Of a DNA stretch of 64,000 nt, positions 35,446 to 43,877 are shown piece by piece. The position numbers and the translations under genes are program-made. The notes under the pieces are model-generated. The model did not search any database. It was not told where the DNA came from and saw nothing but the letters and a program-made list of their open reading frames with translations. Each line of letters begins with the position of its first letter. Position 1 is the stretch's first letter. Source of the DNA: Carnobacterium gallinarum DSM 4847 (GTDB lineage Bacteria > Bacillota > Bacilli > Lactobacillales > Carnobacteriaceae); contig NZ_JQLU01000005.1 in the NCBI RefSeq assembly GCF_000744375.1, positions 2,775,496 through 2,839,495 on the forward strand, given 5' to 3'.

Positions 35446-37500
35446 GTGGAAGAACCAAATAGTAACAAGAAAAAGAAAAAATCACATATTCCTTTTCGAT
35501 TAAATTTATTGTTTTTTATTGTCTTTCTTTTATTTGCAAGTTTAATTGCTCGCTTAGGTTATTTACAAATTGTTCGAGGTGAAGAATTTGAAGAAGAAGT
35601 GAAGCGAACGGAAATGACAACAGCTACTGGGAATGTTCCTCGAGGGATGATTTATGATAGTCAAGGTCGTCAATTAGTAGGGAATAAAGCACTTCAAGCC
35701 GTTACCTATACAAGAGGCTCACAAGTAAGTGGAGCAGACATGATGAAGATTGCGAAAAAGTTAAGTCAATATCTGACCATGACACCAGAAAGTATTGAAG
35801 ATTTGAAGGAACGTGATTTACAGGATTATTGGGCAATTGTGAATGAAAAACAATTAAATACCCGATTAACAAAAAAAGAAAGTGAGCTAAAAGGTTCAGA
35901 ACTTTATACGGTTCAACTTTCTAAAATAACGCCTGAGGATTTAGCTACACTAACACCAGAAAATAAGCAAGTTGCAGCGATCTTTAAACGAATGAATGGG
36001 GCGTATGCTCTGACAACAACTTATATTAAAAGTGATAATGTTAGTGATGATGAAATCGCAGCAATTAGTGAGAATCTAGCTGAGTTACCTGGTGTGGATA
36101 CATCAACAGACTGGCAACGTATTTATCCAGAAGGTGATATGTTACGAAGTATTTTAGGTAGTGTCACTACCGAAAAGGCAGGGTTACCTGAAGATCAAGC
36201 AAGTGCGTTGCTAGCAAAAGGATATGCTCGAAATGATCGTGTGGGGAACAGTTATTTAGAAAAACAATATGAAGCTGTATTGAGCGGTTCTAAATCTAGT
36301 TCTGAAACAGATACGAATGCTAAAGGTGATGTTATTAACACTATCGAAAAATATGCTGGAGCAAAAGGAGATAACCTTGTTCTGACAATGGACATTGACT
36401 TTCAAAAGAAAGTAGAAGATATTGCCAAAAATGCTTTAAGTGGAATTATTGGTGGTTTAAGTGATCGAATTTATGTTGTTGCTTCAGATCCTAATAATGG
36501 TGATATTTTAGCAATGACTGGACAAAAATATAATTTTGAAACCAATCAAATTGAAGATGATGCTTTAGGTGTAATGAATGGTCAGTATACAATGGGATCT
36601 TCTGTTAAAGGAGCAACCGTTTTAGCGGGTTATATGGATGGCGTTATCACTTTAGGAAATAATGCGATTCTTGATCAACCCTTACAATTTAAAGGAACTC
36701 AAGTAAAAAGTTCGTACTTTAATACAAACGGCTGGCAAAATCAAGTATTAACAGATGAATCGGCGTTAGAAGTTTCGTCAAACTCGTATATGATGCAGTT
36801 AGCTATGCGGATGGGTGGACAACAAAATTATGTCCCTAATGGCAACCTATCTATTGATACAAATCTAGTCTTTTCTAAATTAAGAGGGTATTATGCTCAA
36901 TTTGGACTAGGCGTACCAACCGGAATTGATTTGCCAGGTGAAGCAACAGGAATACCTGGAGACCAATCTAACGGCGGTCTAGCACTGGATTTCGCTTTTG
37001 GACAGTTTGATACCTACACACCGTTACAGTTAAATCAATACATTACAACGATTGCAAATGGTGGTAAACGAATTGCCCCGCGTGTTGTCAAAGCGATTCG
37101 CTCAACAGATGCAGATGGCAAATTAGGTGCTATACAAACAGAGGTTCAACCAAAAGTATTAAATAATATTAATGTTGGCAGTGAAGAAATTAAACGTGTT
37201 CAAACTGGTTTCCATAATGTTGTTCACGGTTCAAATCAATTTGGTACCGGACGAAGCTTAGCAACGGCACCTTATGATATTTCGGCTAAGACCGGAACGG
37301 CAGAGGCTTTCTATTATGGACCGAAAAAAGAATCAAATGGGCAATCTGTATGGAACTTAACCTTTGTTGGATATGCTCCATCAACAAGTCCTGAGATTAC
37401 GGTTACGGTTGTTGTTCCGTATTTACCAGCGGATAATAATCCAATCAATAAAGATGTTGCACGAGCAGTGTTTGATGCTTACTTTAATTCTAAAAAATAA
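35446..37500 (+). CDS. pbpA: Class B penicillin-binding protein (PBP2b/PbpA-like transpeptidase)
   Basis: Class B PBPs cross-link peptidoglycan; this kind works in the elongation machinery with RodA. The 684-residue protein has a basic cytoplasmic N terminus, one membrane segment (about 17-40), a dimerisation domain starting GNVPRGMIYDSQGRQLVGN, and a transpeptidase domain with SxxK in MGSSVKGATV, SxN in VSSNSYMMQL and KTG in SAKTGTAEAF. Its place between sodA/cshB and rpmG matches Bacillus pbpA. The start is GTG 35446 behind AGGATGG. A second, closely related gene starts at 63125. Confidence 0.93.
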   Translation: MEEPNSNKKKKKSHIPFRLNLLFFIVFLLFASLIARLGYLQIVRGEEFEEEVKRTEMTTATGNVPRGMIYDSQGRQLVGNKALQAVTYTRGSQVSGADMMKIAKKLSQYLTMTPESIEDLKERDLQDYWAIVNEKQLNTRLTKKESELKGSELYTVQLSKITPEDLATLTPENKQVAAIFKRMNGAYALTTTYIKSDNVSDDEIAAISENLAELPGVDTSTDWQRIYPEGDMLRSILGSVTTEKAGLPEDQASALLAKGYARNDRVGNSYLEKQYEAVLSGSKSSSETDTNAKGDVINTIEKYAGAKGDNLVLTMDIDFQKKVEDIAKNALSGIIGGLSDRIYVVASDPNNGDILAMTGQKYNFETNQIEDDALGVMNGQYTMGSSVKGATVLAGYMDGVITLGNNAILDQPLQFKGTQVKSSYFNTNGWQNQVLTDESALEVSSNSYMMQLAMRMGGQQNYVPNGNLSIDTNLVFSKLRGYYAQFGLGVPTGIDLPGEATGIPGDQSNGGLALDFAFGQFDTYTPLQLNQYITTIANGGKRIAPRVVKAIRSTDADGKLGAIQTEVQPKVLNNINVGSEEIKRVQTGFHNVVHGSNQFGTGRSLATAPYDISAKTGTAEAFYYGPKKESNGQSVWNLTFVGYAPSTSPEITVTVVVPYLPADNNPINKDVARAVFDAYFNSKK

Positions 37501-37547
37501 AAAATCGTCAATTCCTTCTGAAACTAGAACGGGATTGACGTTTTTTC
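37501..37547 (+). terminator. Terminator after pbpA
   Basis: Stem CGTCAATTCC/GGGATTGACG (about 37506-37515 with 37531-37540, one G-T pair) flanked by A- and T-runs. Confidence 0.75.
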
Positions 37548-37566
37548 TATAGTATTAGTATTGTAA

Positions 37567-37606
37567 AAAAAGCACCATAAACTTTTTGAGTTTATGGTGC
37601 TTTTCT
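37567..37606. terminator. Second, bidirectional terminator between pbpA and the convergent operon
   Basis: A perfect 16-bp stem AAAAGCACCATAAACT/AGTTTATGGTGCTTTT (37568-37583 with 37589-37604) over a 5-nt loop. Confidence 0.92.
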
Positions 37607-37611
37607 AATTA

Positions 37612-38187
37612 TTAACGTTGAGTAATGATTTTAGCAATCTGTTCATAAGTCATTGAACTATTCACTTCATATGAACCATCACGGATATACATTTCATAAT
37701 CATTTCCTGAAAGGAATTGAGTAAACTCATTGGCATCCTTGATGATACCTTGACTAGCTAACTGATCAACAGCTGTACTAGTAGGGTCTCCAGGACTAAT
37801 AACAAGAGTATATTTTTTAACCTTATCTTCTTCAGCTTTTTTCTTAGCAGCTTCTTCATCGGCTTTCTTTTTAGCAGCTGCAGCAGCTGCCTCAGCTTTT
37901 TTCTTATCGGCATCTGAAGTTTTCTTATCGGTTGCTGAGTTAGAAACAGCACTTGAAGTATCAGCACTTGATTCACCAGTTACCTTTTCAAGTTCAACTT
38001 TAGTTAGTAACTCTTCATATTTCTCTTTATAAGTCTTTTCATCTGAACTTAAAGCCGACGTCTGTGTTGACGAAGCACTTTTAGCTTTGGATGTTGAAGG
38101 TTCAAAAAGAAAAAGACGATAACCTGAAAGAACTAAGGCTGAAACTAAAAACCCAACTGCTAAAAAACGTAATGCAGGTCTATTCAT
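37612..38187 (-). CDS. Short MltG-like membrane protein without the lyase domain
   Basis: The 191-residue protein has one N-terminal membrane segment (FLAVGFLVSALVLSGYRLFLF), a Ser/Thr-rich stretch, a Lys/Ala/Glu low-complexity linker (about 88-123) and a C-terminal LysM-like domain (YTLVISPGDPTSTAVDQLASQGIIKDANEFTQFLS..YIRDGSYEVNSSMTYEQIAKIIT). That last part looks like the N-terminal substrate domain of the endolytic transglycosylase MltG (YceG), but the catalytic region is absent, so the protein may act as a peptidoglycan-binding partner; this is inference. AAGGAGAATCGCG precedes the ATG. It follows the 38207-38557 gene by 19 bp. Confidence 0.7.
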   Translation of the reverse strand: MNRPALRFLAVGFLVSALVLSGYRLFLFEPSTSKAKSASSTQTSALSSDEKTYKEKYEELLTKVELEKVTGESSADTSSAVSNSATDKKTSDADKKKAEAAAAAAKKKADEEAAKKKAEEDKVKKYTLVISPGDPTSTAVDQLASQGIIKDANEFTQFLSGNDYEMYIRDGSYEVNSSMTYEQIAKIITQR

Positions 38188-38206
38188 TCGCGATTCTCCT
38201 TATTCA

Positions 38207-38557
38207 TTAATTATTTTCAACATACTCATCTACCACAACTTGTACAGTTGCAAGCGATAATTGCGTTTGAGAAGCAATATTTTCTAGTGATACTCCTTGT
38301 GTATATAGGGTCACCACATGATTTTTCAAAACATCATGAATTTTCATTGAAGAAGATGTTTCTTCTGATTGAATGTTTAATTCATTTTCAAGTGCAACAA
38401 CACGATTTTTTAAATGATAGATGTCTTGCATTAGTTGCAATGACAATTCTTCAAATTCTTCTTGTACTTTTTCACCATTGTCTTTTTTATAGAAAGACCA
38501 CACAATTAATGCGACAGAAATAATCAATAGGATAATCACAATCCACCAAATGTCCAT
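38207..38557 (-). CDS. Membrane-anchored coiled-coil protein with C-terminal HTH-like helix (DUF6115/SwrB type)
   Basis: The 116-residue protein has one membrane segment at the start (WWIVIILLIISVALIVWSFY), a coiled-coil (about 32-65, KVQEEFEELSLQLMQDIYHLKNRVVALENEL) and a C-terminal HTH-like part (VVTLYTQGVSLENIASQTQLSLATVQVVVDEY). The same order occurs in Bacillus SwrB/YlxL and DUF6115 proteins. No flagellar genes are present, so a motility role is unlikely. AGAGGTGA supports ATG 38557. It is co-transcribed with the MltG-like gene. Confidence 0.65.
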   Translation of the reverse strand: MDIWWIVIILLIISVALIVWSFYKKDNGEKVQEEFEELSLQLMQDIYHLKNRVVALENELNIQSEETSSSMKIHDVLKNHVVTLYTQGVSLENIASQTQLSLATVQVVVDEYVENN

Positions 38558-38715
38558 TTTTCTAAATCACCTCTTTCTTCCAATCTTACTAAATCAGTGT
38601 ACCATATTTCCCGTAGTAAAAGTATTTTGTAAAATAAATTTAATATTAAATTTTGTAAATTTTAAGGATTTTCGTGCTGTAAAGTAAAAAAACTTTACGA
38701 AGTTAAAAAAAAAGC

Positions 38716-38744
38716 TAGCAACTTATGAAAAAAAATGATATGAT
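38716..38744 (+). promoter_or_regulatory. rpmG promoter
   Basis: -10 TATGAT (38739-38744) with a weak -35 TAGCAA 17 bp upstream. The rest of the 38558-38807 gap is AT-rich with nothing else recognisable. Confidence 0.45.
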
Positions 38745-38807
38745 ATTCAAGTCCGAAGATAACAAAAATGTTTCTTCAAATATGGTTTAATGCTTGGAGG
38801 GAAGAAC

Positions 38808-38957
38808 ATGCGTGTAAACATTACATTGGAATGTACTGAGTGTAAAGAACGTAATTACATCTCAAAGAAAAACAAACGTAACAATCCAGACCGTGTAGAA
38901 TTTAAAAAATATTGTCCGCGTGAACGTCGTATGACATTACATCGTGAAACAAAATAA
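38808..38957 (+). CDS. rpmG: 50S ribosomal protein L33
   Basis: The 49-residue product ([20 protein letters not shown]..., ending [10 protein letters not shown]) is ribosomal protein L33 of the large subunit. It retains the first zinc pair CTEC but only one cysteine of the second (KKYCPRERR), as in the forms common in Lactobacillales, so zinc binding may be lost; such partly cysteine-free copies substitute when zinc is scarce. GGAGGGAAG at about 38797 sets ATG 38808. A terminator begins at its stop codon. Confidence 0.95.
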   Translation: MRVNITLECTECKERNYISKKNKRNNPDRVEFKKYCPRERRMTLHRETK

Positions 38958-38983
38958 CAACAGGAATCCTGTTGTTTTTTTTG
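38957..38983 (+). terminator. Terminator overlapping the rpmG stop codon
   Basis: Stem ACAACAGGA/TCCTGTTGT (38957-38965 with 38967-38975, closing base pairs open to form the loop) and T-run. Confidence 0.8.
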
Positions 38984-39029
38984 TATTCAAATTGTAATAT
39001 TTCTTTAGTTGAAAAGGGAGGGTTTTGCT

Positions 39030-39563
39030 TTGGATAAACCAACTGAACGTAACTTAATTTTAACAAAGTTGAATATGCTGAATTTGATAGTAAAACAAGA
39101 GAATGAGCATCGGTTATTGAAAGCTTTAACGAATCATAGTTGGTGGCTAGAAGCAGATACAGTTGCTATAACATTATCTCAGTCAATTGAGATTAATACG
39201 CAACCAATTATTGAAGCAGCATGGCGCTCTGGAAAGCAGGTTGTTGTACCAAGGACAGGACCTAAAAGCCAAATGGAATTTGTTCCTTATACTAAAGAAA
39301 CTTCGTTAGAACGGACTAAATTTGGATTATTAGAGCCAATTAAGGGGATTCCTCCGCTATCAAAAAAAGAAATTGATTTAATTCTTGTTCCAGGTGTTGG
39401 TTTTAAGCGGGATGGCTATCGAATTGGTTTTGGTGGTGGGTATTATGATCGCTACTTAGCAGATTATCTAGGGAGAACGATTGCTTTGGCATTGCCTCAG
39501 CAGATGACAGAAAATTGGCAAACTCATGAACTGGATGTTCCGGTTCAACTATTGTTGACTTAA
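39030..39563 (+). CDS. yqgN: 5-formyltetrahydrofolate cyclo-ligase (YqgN)
   Basis: The enzyme converts 5-formyltetrahydrofolate to 5,10-methenyltetrahydrofolate using ATP. The 177-residue protein has the family core: VAITLSQSIEINTQPIIEAAWRSGKQVVVPR, FGLLEPI, and the ATP-binding signature LILVPGVGFKRDGYRIGFGGGYYDRYL. The start is taken as TTG 39030, correctly spaced from AAGGGAGG (39013-39020); the TTG at 39009 lies before that site. The order rpmG-yqgN-rhomboid-yqgQ-glcK is as in Bacillus. Confidence 0.93.
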   Translation: MDKPTERNLILTKLNMLNLIVKQENEHRLLKALTNHSWWLEADTVAITLSQSIEINTQPIIEAAWRSGKQVVVPRTGPKSQMEFVPYTKETSLERTKFGLLEPIKGIPPLSKKEIDLILVPGVGFKRDGYRIGFGGGYYDRYLADYLGRTIALALPQQMTENWQTHELDVPVQLLLT

Positions 39564-39636
39564 TTTTTCAGTAGCAAAAAATTAGTGAATTGCGTATACT
39601 ATTATTATATAATAACAATAAAAAAGAGGTGAGTGT

Positions 39637-40347
39637 TTGAATTATCAAACTGAAATGAAAATCAAGCGTTTTTCAAATAAACCATATGTTACGTATTTAT
39701 TTTTAACGATTCAAATTGTGTTGTTTTTATTGATGACGTTATTTTTTGGTGGAAGTGAAAATACAAATACATTAGTGCTTTTTGGCGCAAAAGATGGATC
39801 TTATATTGTATCAGGAGATTGGTGGCGATTGATTATGCCAATCTTTTTACACATTGGATGGATGCATCTTATCGTAAATTCAGTCTGTGTTTACTATATC
39901 GGTATTCATTTAGAAAAGATTTTTGGTCATTGGCGTTTTGCTTTAATTTATCTTTTAAGTGGAATTGCAGGAAATATTGCTAGTTTTGCCTTCAGTGATG
40001 CAGTGTCTGCTGGAGCAAGTACGTCGATATTTGGTTTATTTGCAACAACATTAATGTTAGCTGAGACATTTAGAGGAAATGCTTATTATCGTGAAATTGC
40101 TAGAACCTTTGCTATCTTGATTGTCTTTAATTTTGTTAGTGGATTTTTATCTTTTGGGACGGGAAATGTTGACAATGCAGGACATGTAGGTGGTTTGGTT
40201 GGCGGCTTTTTAATCGCAACAGCAATTTCAGTTCCTAATGCTCCTGGGGACTTAAAAATGAAACGAATAGTCGCTGGAATTGCTTATCTAATTGCCTGTG
40301 TTTTTTTTATCGCAATCGGTTTCAAAAAAATACAGAATGGGTTATAA
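39637..40347 (+). CDS. Rhomboid family intramembrane serine protease
   Basis: The 236-residue membrane protein has six or seven hydrophobic segments and the rhomboid motifs: HIGWMHLIVNSVCVYYIG (His-Asn of the oxyanion region), catalytic serine in SAGASTSIFGLFA and catalytic histidine in GHVGGLVGGF. It corresponds to Bacillus YqgP (GluP) without the soluble N-terminal and TPR parts, so it is a minimal rhomboid. Substrates are unknown; YqgP is known to process magnesium transporter MgtE with FtsH. Start TTG 39637 follows AGAGGTGAG. It stands 18 bp before yqgQ. Confidence 0.92.
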   Translation: MNYQTEMKIKRFSNKPYVTYLFLTIQIVLFLLMTLFFGGSENTNTLVLFGAKDGSYIVSGDWWRLIMPIFLHIGWMHLIVNSVCVYYIGIHLEKIFGHWRFALIYLLSGIAGNIASFAFSDAVSAGASTSIFGLFATTLMLAETFRGNAYYREIARTFAILIVFNFVSGFLSFGTGNVDNAGHVGGLVGGFLIATAISVPNAPGDLKMKRIVAGIAYLIACVFFIAIGFKKIQNGL

Positions 40348-40365
40348 TGATGAGGACGTGGCACA

Positions 40366-40590
40366 ATGAGAACGTTATATGATGTACAAATGTTGCTTAA
40401 AAGATTCGGCGTTTATGTGTATGTCGGCAAACGACTGTGGGATATTGAATTAATGCAGATTGAACTTAAAAGTTTAAATGAAGAAGGTTTGGTTAGTGAT
40501 GAGGTTTATATTCCAGCAGCGTTAGTTTTACGTCAAGAACATCGAATTGAAGAAGAAAAAGAACGACGTACTAAATTAGAAAATGACTAA
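40366..40590 (+). CDS. yqgQ: YqgQ family small protein (DUF910)
   Basis: The 74-residue protein reads MRTLYDVQMLLKRFGVYVYVGKRLWDIELMQIELKSL, the conserved core of the DUF910/YqgQ family, a small helical protein proposed to bind single-stranded nucleic acid. It ends with a charged helix. It lies 18 bp after the rhomboid gene and 17 bp before glcK, the conserved arrangement in Firmicutes, so it is translated from the glcK operon. Confidence 0.9.
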   Translation: MRTLYDVQMLLKRFGVYVYVGKRLWDIELMQIELKSLNEEGLVSDEVYIPAALVLRQEHRIEEEKERRTKLEND

Positions 40591-40607
40591 GCTTGGAGGA
40601 AATAGTA

Positions 40608-41576
40608 GTGTCCAAAAAATTAATTGGGATAGATTTAGGTGGTACAACGGTTAAATTTGCCATTTTAACTGAAGATGGGGATGTACAACAAAAATGGAGT
40701 ATTGAAACAGATATCAGCGATGAAGGGTCAAAAATTGTACCTGACATTATTGCATCGATTAATAAGCATTTAGAACGTTACAATATGACGAAAGCTGATT
40801 TTATTGGGATTGGTATGGGATCTCCAGGAACAGTAGATCGTGAATTAGGAACAGTAATTGGTGCGTACAACTTGAATTGGTCTAATTTACAATTTGTTAA
40901 AAAACAAATTGAAGCTGAAACAGGTATTCCATTTGCGATTGATAATGACGCAAACGTAGCTGCATTAGGTGAGCGCTGGAAGGGTGCTGGCGAAAACGGA
41001 GATGATGTAACCTTTATCACTCTAGGTACGGGTGTTGGTGGTGGAATCATCGCTGAAGGGAAATTATTACACGGTATAGTTGGAGCTGCTGGCGAGATTG
41101 GGCATATTACTGTTGATCCAGAGGGGTATGACTGTACATGTGGTAAAAAAGGCTGTTTAGAAACGGTAGCAAGTGCAACGGGTGTTGTGCGTGTTGCGCG
41201 TGATTATGCAGATAACTTTGCTGGCGATTCTCGACTAAAATATATGATTGATGATGGTCAAGAAGTAACCGCTAAAACAGTTTTTGATTTAGCAAAAGAA
41301 GGCGATGTTTTAGCAATTAAAGTGATTGATCGTGTTTCTTTCTATTTAGGTTTAGCTTGTGGAAATATTGGGAATATGCTGAATCCATCGGATATCGTTA
41401 TTGGTGGTGGCGTTTCAGCTGCGGGAGAATTTTTGTTGGAGCAAGTTCGTTCTTATTTTGAACAATTTACGTTTCCACAAGTGCGTCATAGCACAAAAAT
41501 CAAATTAGCTCAGTTAGGTAATGATGCTGGTGTGATTGGAGCGAGTTCGTTAGCTCGTCAATTTAAAACAAACTAA
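40608..41576 (+). CDS. glcK: Glucokinase (ROK family)
   Basis: Glucokinase phosphorylates free glucose from disaccharide hydrolysis or non-PTS uptake. The 322-residue protein has the ATP-binding start IGIDLGGTTVKFAIL, DNDANVAALGE with catalytic Asp, LGTGVGGGII, EIGHITVDPEG and the ROK zinc motif CTCGKKGC. A TTG at 40593 opens the frame, but GGAGGA (40595-40600) shows the start to be GTG 40608. It lacks an N-terminal HTH, so it is an enzyme and not a ROK repressor. Confidence 0.95.
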   Translation: MSKKLIGIDLGGTTVKFAILTEDGDVQQKWSIETDISDEGSKIVPDIIASINKHLERYNMTKADFIGIGMGSPGTVDRELGTVIGAYNLNWSNLQFVKKQIEAETGIPFAIDNDANVAALGERWKGAGENGDDVTFITLGTGVGGGIIAEGKLLHGIVGAAGEIGHITVDPEGYDCTCGKKGCLETVASATGVVRVARDYADNFAGDSRLKYMIDDGQEVTAKTVFDLAKEGDVLAIKVIDRVSFYLGLACGNIGNMLNPSDIVIGGGVSAAGEFLLEQVRSYFEQFTFPQVRHSTKIKLAQLGNDAGVIGASSLARQFKTN

Positions 41577-41582
41577 AAATAG

Positions 41583-41620
41583 GCTATTAAGACAATTCTG
41601 TTGTTTTAATAGCTTTTTTA
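41583..41620 (+). terminator. Terminator after glcK
   Basis: Stem GCTATTAAGACAA/TTGTTTTAATAGC (41583-41595 with 41601-41613, one G-T pair) and T-run. Confidence 0.9.
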
Positions 41621-41720
41621 TTTAATCCTATCACTAGGATGGCTATCAGATGAATAAGAATTAAGTCTATGTTATACTTTCAATCATGATAGACTAAATT
41701 TAGAATAGTTGGTGATGAGG

Positions 41721-42839
41721 ATGAAATCCAAACAAATGGTCCAGTTAACAGCAGCTGTGGTAATCGTTACGCTAGTGAGTATTGGTGTAATCGGATGTCA
41801 AAAGCACACTGATTTACAGATAAAAAAACCTCATCAAACAGAATCAACACTAACTTACAAAAAAATTCCGCTACCCTTGGAAACGTTTAAGCGTGTAATG
41901 GGATGGTTAACGAAAGATGAAATACTTATTCATGGCGGAGGAAATAATGAAGATACGCTCTATCGTTTTAATATTCTTACAGGGAAATTAAGTGTACTAT
42001 ATGAAGCCAAAGGATTGATTTTAACTTCAGCGATCTCGGCAGATCGTAAAAAAATTTTTATTCAACTTGCAGATAATCCAAATAGCCGTTTGGAAATAGT
42101 TAGTTCAGATGGAGTTTTGCTCCAAGAACAAAAAATTTCAACAGCAAATTACTTAAATGTAAATTGGAATGCTTCAAATAATCAAAATCTTTTTTTAGCT
42201 TATTATGAAAGTGAAAATCATTTGAAGGTGCTGAATTGGCAATTGGCTAGCAATGACTTTCAAGAAATTCCTGGTGATTCTTTAACACCAATCTGGTATT
42301 CAGACCATTTGTATGTGTATGTAGATAATTTTGGTGAGTTTTTCTTAACTAGAGGTAAACTTTATTTAGGAGATACGCGAACGGGTGAAAAAACAGAATT
42401 AAGTGATCAAGTATCTAATTTTTATTTGACAAACGATGCCTTAATTACATTTACGCCATCTGATTTTAGTGAAGATGCGTTGCTTTTGAATTATCAATAT
42501 CCTTTTTTGGTAGATCAAGGATTTTTGGAAATTCCTAAAATGACTATGAATCAACGCTTACTTTTCCCTTATTTATCACAGGAGAAGCGTCAAGCCCCGA
42601 TTTATGGTGTGTTTCCTAAAAAAGCTGTTCATTTGGAGTTAGAAGCAGGTGATTTTCAATTAGCAAGATTGAATTTTAAAAAATCAAAAGTCGAACCGAT
42701 AGTAGATTTACCAGACAATGCTCCAATTCAAATTTCACCAGATGGTACTCGTTCGTTGTATGGGTGGCGTTTTGAAAATGTGATCGATTTAAATCAAAAA
42801 AATAGAACGCCTTTTTTTGATTTTCCAAAACAAAAATAA
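41721..42839 (+). CDS. Lipoprotein with beta-propeller-like repeats (possibly YqgU-like)
   Basis: The 372-residue protein has a lipoprotein signal peptide with hydrophobic core and lipobox SIGVIGC, so it is probably anchored outside the membrane. The mature part contains repeated strand-turn units (GWLTKDEILIHGGGNNEDTLYRFNILTGKLSVLYEAKGLI; SADRKKIFIQLADNP; ISPDGTRSLYGW) like TolB/WD-type propellers. Bacillus YqgU, encoded near glcK, has the same layout; the match is by context and architecture only. The start could be ATG 41715 or 41721. Function unknown. Confidence 0.7.
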   Translation: MKSKQMVQLTAAVVIVTLVSIGVIGCQKHTDLQIKKPHQTESTLTYKKIPLPLETFKRVMGWLTKDEILIHGGGNNEDTLYRFNILTGKLSVLYEAKGLILTSAISADRKKIFIQLADNPNSRLEIVSSDGVLLQEQKISTANYLNVNWNASNNQNLFLAYYESENHLKVLNWQLASNDFQEIPGDSLTPIWYSDHLYVYVDNFGEFFLTRGKLYLGDTRTGEKTELSDQVSNFYLTNDALITFTPSDFSEDALLLNYQYPFLVDQGFLEIPKMTMNQRLLFPYLSQEKRQAPIYGVFPKKAVHLELEAGDFQLARLNFKKSKVEPIVDLPDNAPIQISPDGTRSLYGWRFENVIDLNQKNRTPFFDFPKQK

Positions 42840-42934
42840 GAAACTACTTTTGTTTTAGAAAAAAGTCTAGCAAAATAGAGGATTCTTGTGTACAATTATT
42901 CATTGTAGACGATAGATGAAAGGGGTCAATTAAG

Positions 42935-43330
42935 TTGGATGGAAATTTGATTTTAAACATTATACTAGCGCTTGTGCTATTAGGTATAATTGGCTATGAA
43001 GCGTACGGTTACTTTACTAGGAAGCGTGCTGCAGTTGAGTTAACAGAAGAGGAATTTAAAAAAGATATGCGTAAAGTACAAGTAATTGATGTACGTGAGA
43101 AAGCTGAATTTGATGCTAGTCATATTCTTGGGGCACGAAATATTCCTTATTCAACATTTAAAACACGTTATACAGAAATTCGTAAAGATATTCCGGTTTA
43201 TTTGTATGATCAAAAAAAAGCAATGAGTGGCCGAGCGGCTGTTCGTTTAAAAAAAGCTGGTTATACAGAGATTTATCGTTTAAAAGGTGGATTTCAGGGT
43301 TGGACTGGGAAGATTAAAAAGAGAGCTTAA
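42935..43330 (+). CDS. yqhL: Membrane-anchored rhodanese-like protein, active-site cysteine absent
   Basis: The 131-residue protein has one N-terminal membrane segment (LILNIILALVLLGIIGYEAYGYF) and a single rhodanese domain (about 34-125): QVIDVREKAEFDASHILGARNIPYSTF, then IPVYLYDQKKAMSGRAAVRLKKAGY. In active family members the active loop reads YC followed by a GxRS-type turn; here it is YDQKKAMSGR, so the sulfur-carrying Cys is missing and sulfurtransferase activity is unlikely. Bacillus YqhL, in the same genomic neighbourhood, is the nearest model. The start is TTG 42935 behind AAAGGGG. Confidence 0.85.
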   Translation: MDGNLILNIILALVLLGIIGYEAYGYFTRKRAAVELTEEEFKKDMRKVQVIDVREKAEFDASHILGARNIPYSTFKTRYTEIRKDIPVYLYDQKKAMSGRAAVRLKKAGYTEIYRLKGGFQGWTGKIKKRA

Positions 43331-43343
43331 AACAATAAAATAA

Positions 43344-43384
43344 AAAAAACCACAAAATCAATTATTGGTTTTGTGGTTTTTTTA
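43344..43384. terminator. Bidirectional terminator between yqhL and the HTH gene
   Basis: Arms 43344-43362 (A-run, CCACAAAATCAAT) and 43364-43382 (ATTGGTTTTGTGG, T-run), one G-T pair. Confidence 0.88.
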
Positions 43385-43396
43385 TAAACTGGAGCA

Positions 43397-43633
43397 TCAA
43401 TCTTCATCTTTAATATCAATATCTTCTGGAATAGGTTCAGATAAATAGTCTTCAAGTTCTTTTTTGTAACGCTCCATTTCTTTCATAAAGAGATTGAATT
43501 GTTCTTTATAGATTAGAATATTTTCACCGTCTGTGACAGTCCGAATCTGTCTTTCTCGGATAAAGCGTAAGACTTCATTAGTTGGAATTGCCAAATAGTC
43601 GGCAGTTTCTTCAATAGTTAAATACATAGACAT
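43397..43633 (-). CDS. Small excisionase-type HTH protein
   Basis: The 78-residue protein has a MerR/excisionase-like HTH (MYLTIEETADYLAIPTNEVLRFIRERQIRTV, IYKEQFNLFMKEMERYKKELED) and an acidic tail (EPIPEDIDIKDED). Such HTH_17 proteins bind DNA in phage, plasmid and chromosomal settings. No integrase lies nearby, so it is not evidence for a prophage. On the reverse strand GGAGGAGTGCCTG precedes the ATG. Confidence 0.75.
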   Translation of the reverse strand: MSMYLTIEETADYLAIPTNEVLRFIRERQIRTVTDGENILIYKEQFNLFMKEMERYKKELEDYLSEPIPEDIDIKDED

Positions 43634-43877
43634 CAGGCACTCCTCCTTAACAAGTTTATTCTACGCTATTTTTAGTTGAAAAACGAGCTTTTTACAGAAT
43701 TTATTAAAAAAAGCACGAGTTTTCAGTGGAAACAATTAAATCTATAAATTTCATTTGAAAAATCATTAAGAATTTTAGGATTCGTGGTACAATAGATGTG
43801 CTATCATCTGAGATTAGTTAAGTAAAATAAAACGTTCGCTTTTATAAGGTGAATTCATAGATAAATGGGGTTATCGA

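Noticed and set aside
37795-37925. Repetitive GCTTTTTTC-type stretch as a possible tandem repeat or CRISPR
   Set aside because: It encodes the Lys/Ala-rich linker of the MltG-like protein; units are irregular and lack spacers. No CRISPR array was seen anywhere in the window.
38248-38523. 91-codon plus-strand frame opposite the DUF6115-like gene
   Set aside because: It is the antisense shadow of a gene with a clear ribosome binding site, membrane segment and coiled coil.
43397-43633. Excisionase-like HTH protein as a sign of a prophage or integrative element
   Set aside because: No integrase, att repeats or phage genes are present, and the neighbours are conserved chromosomal genes.
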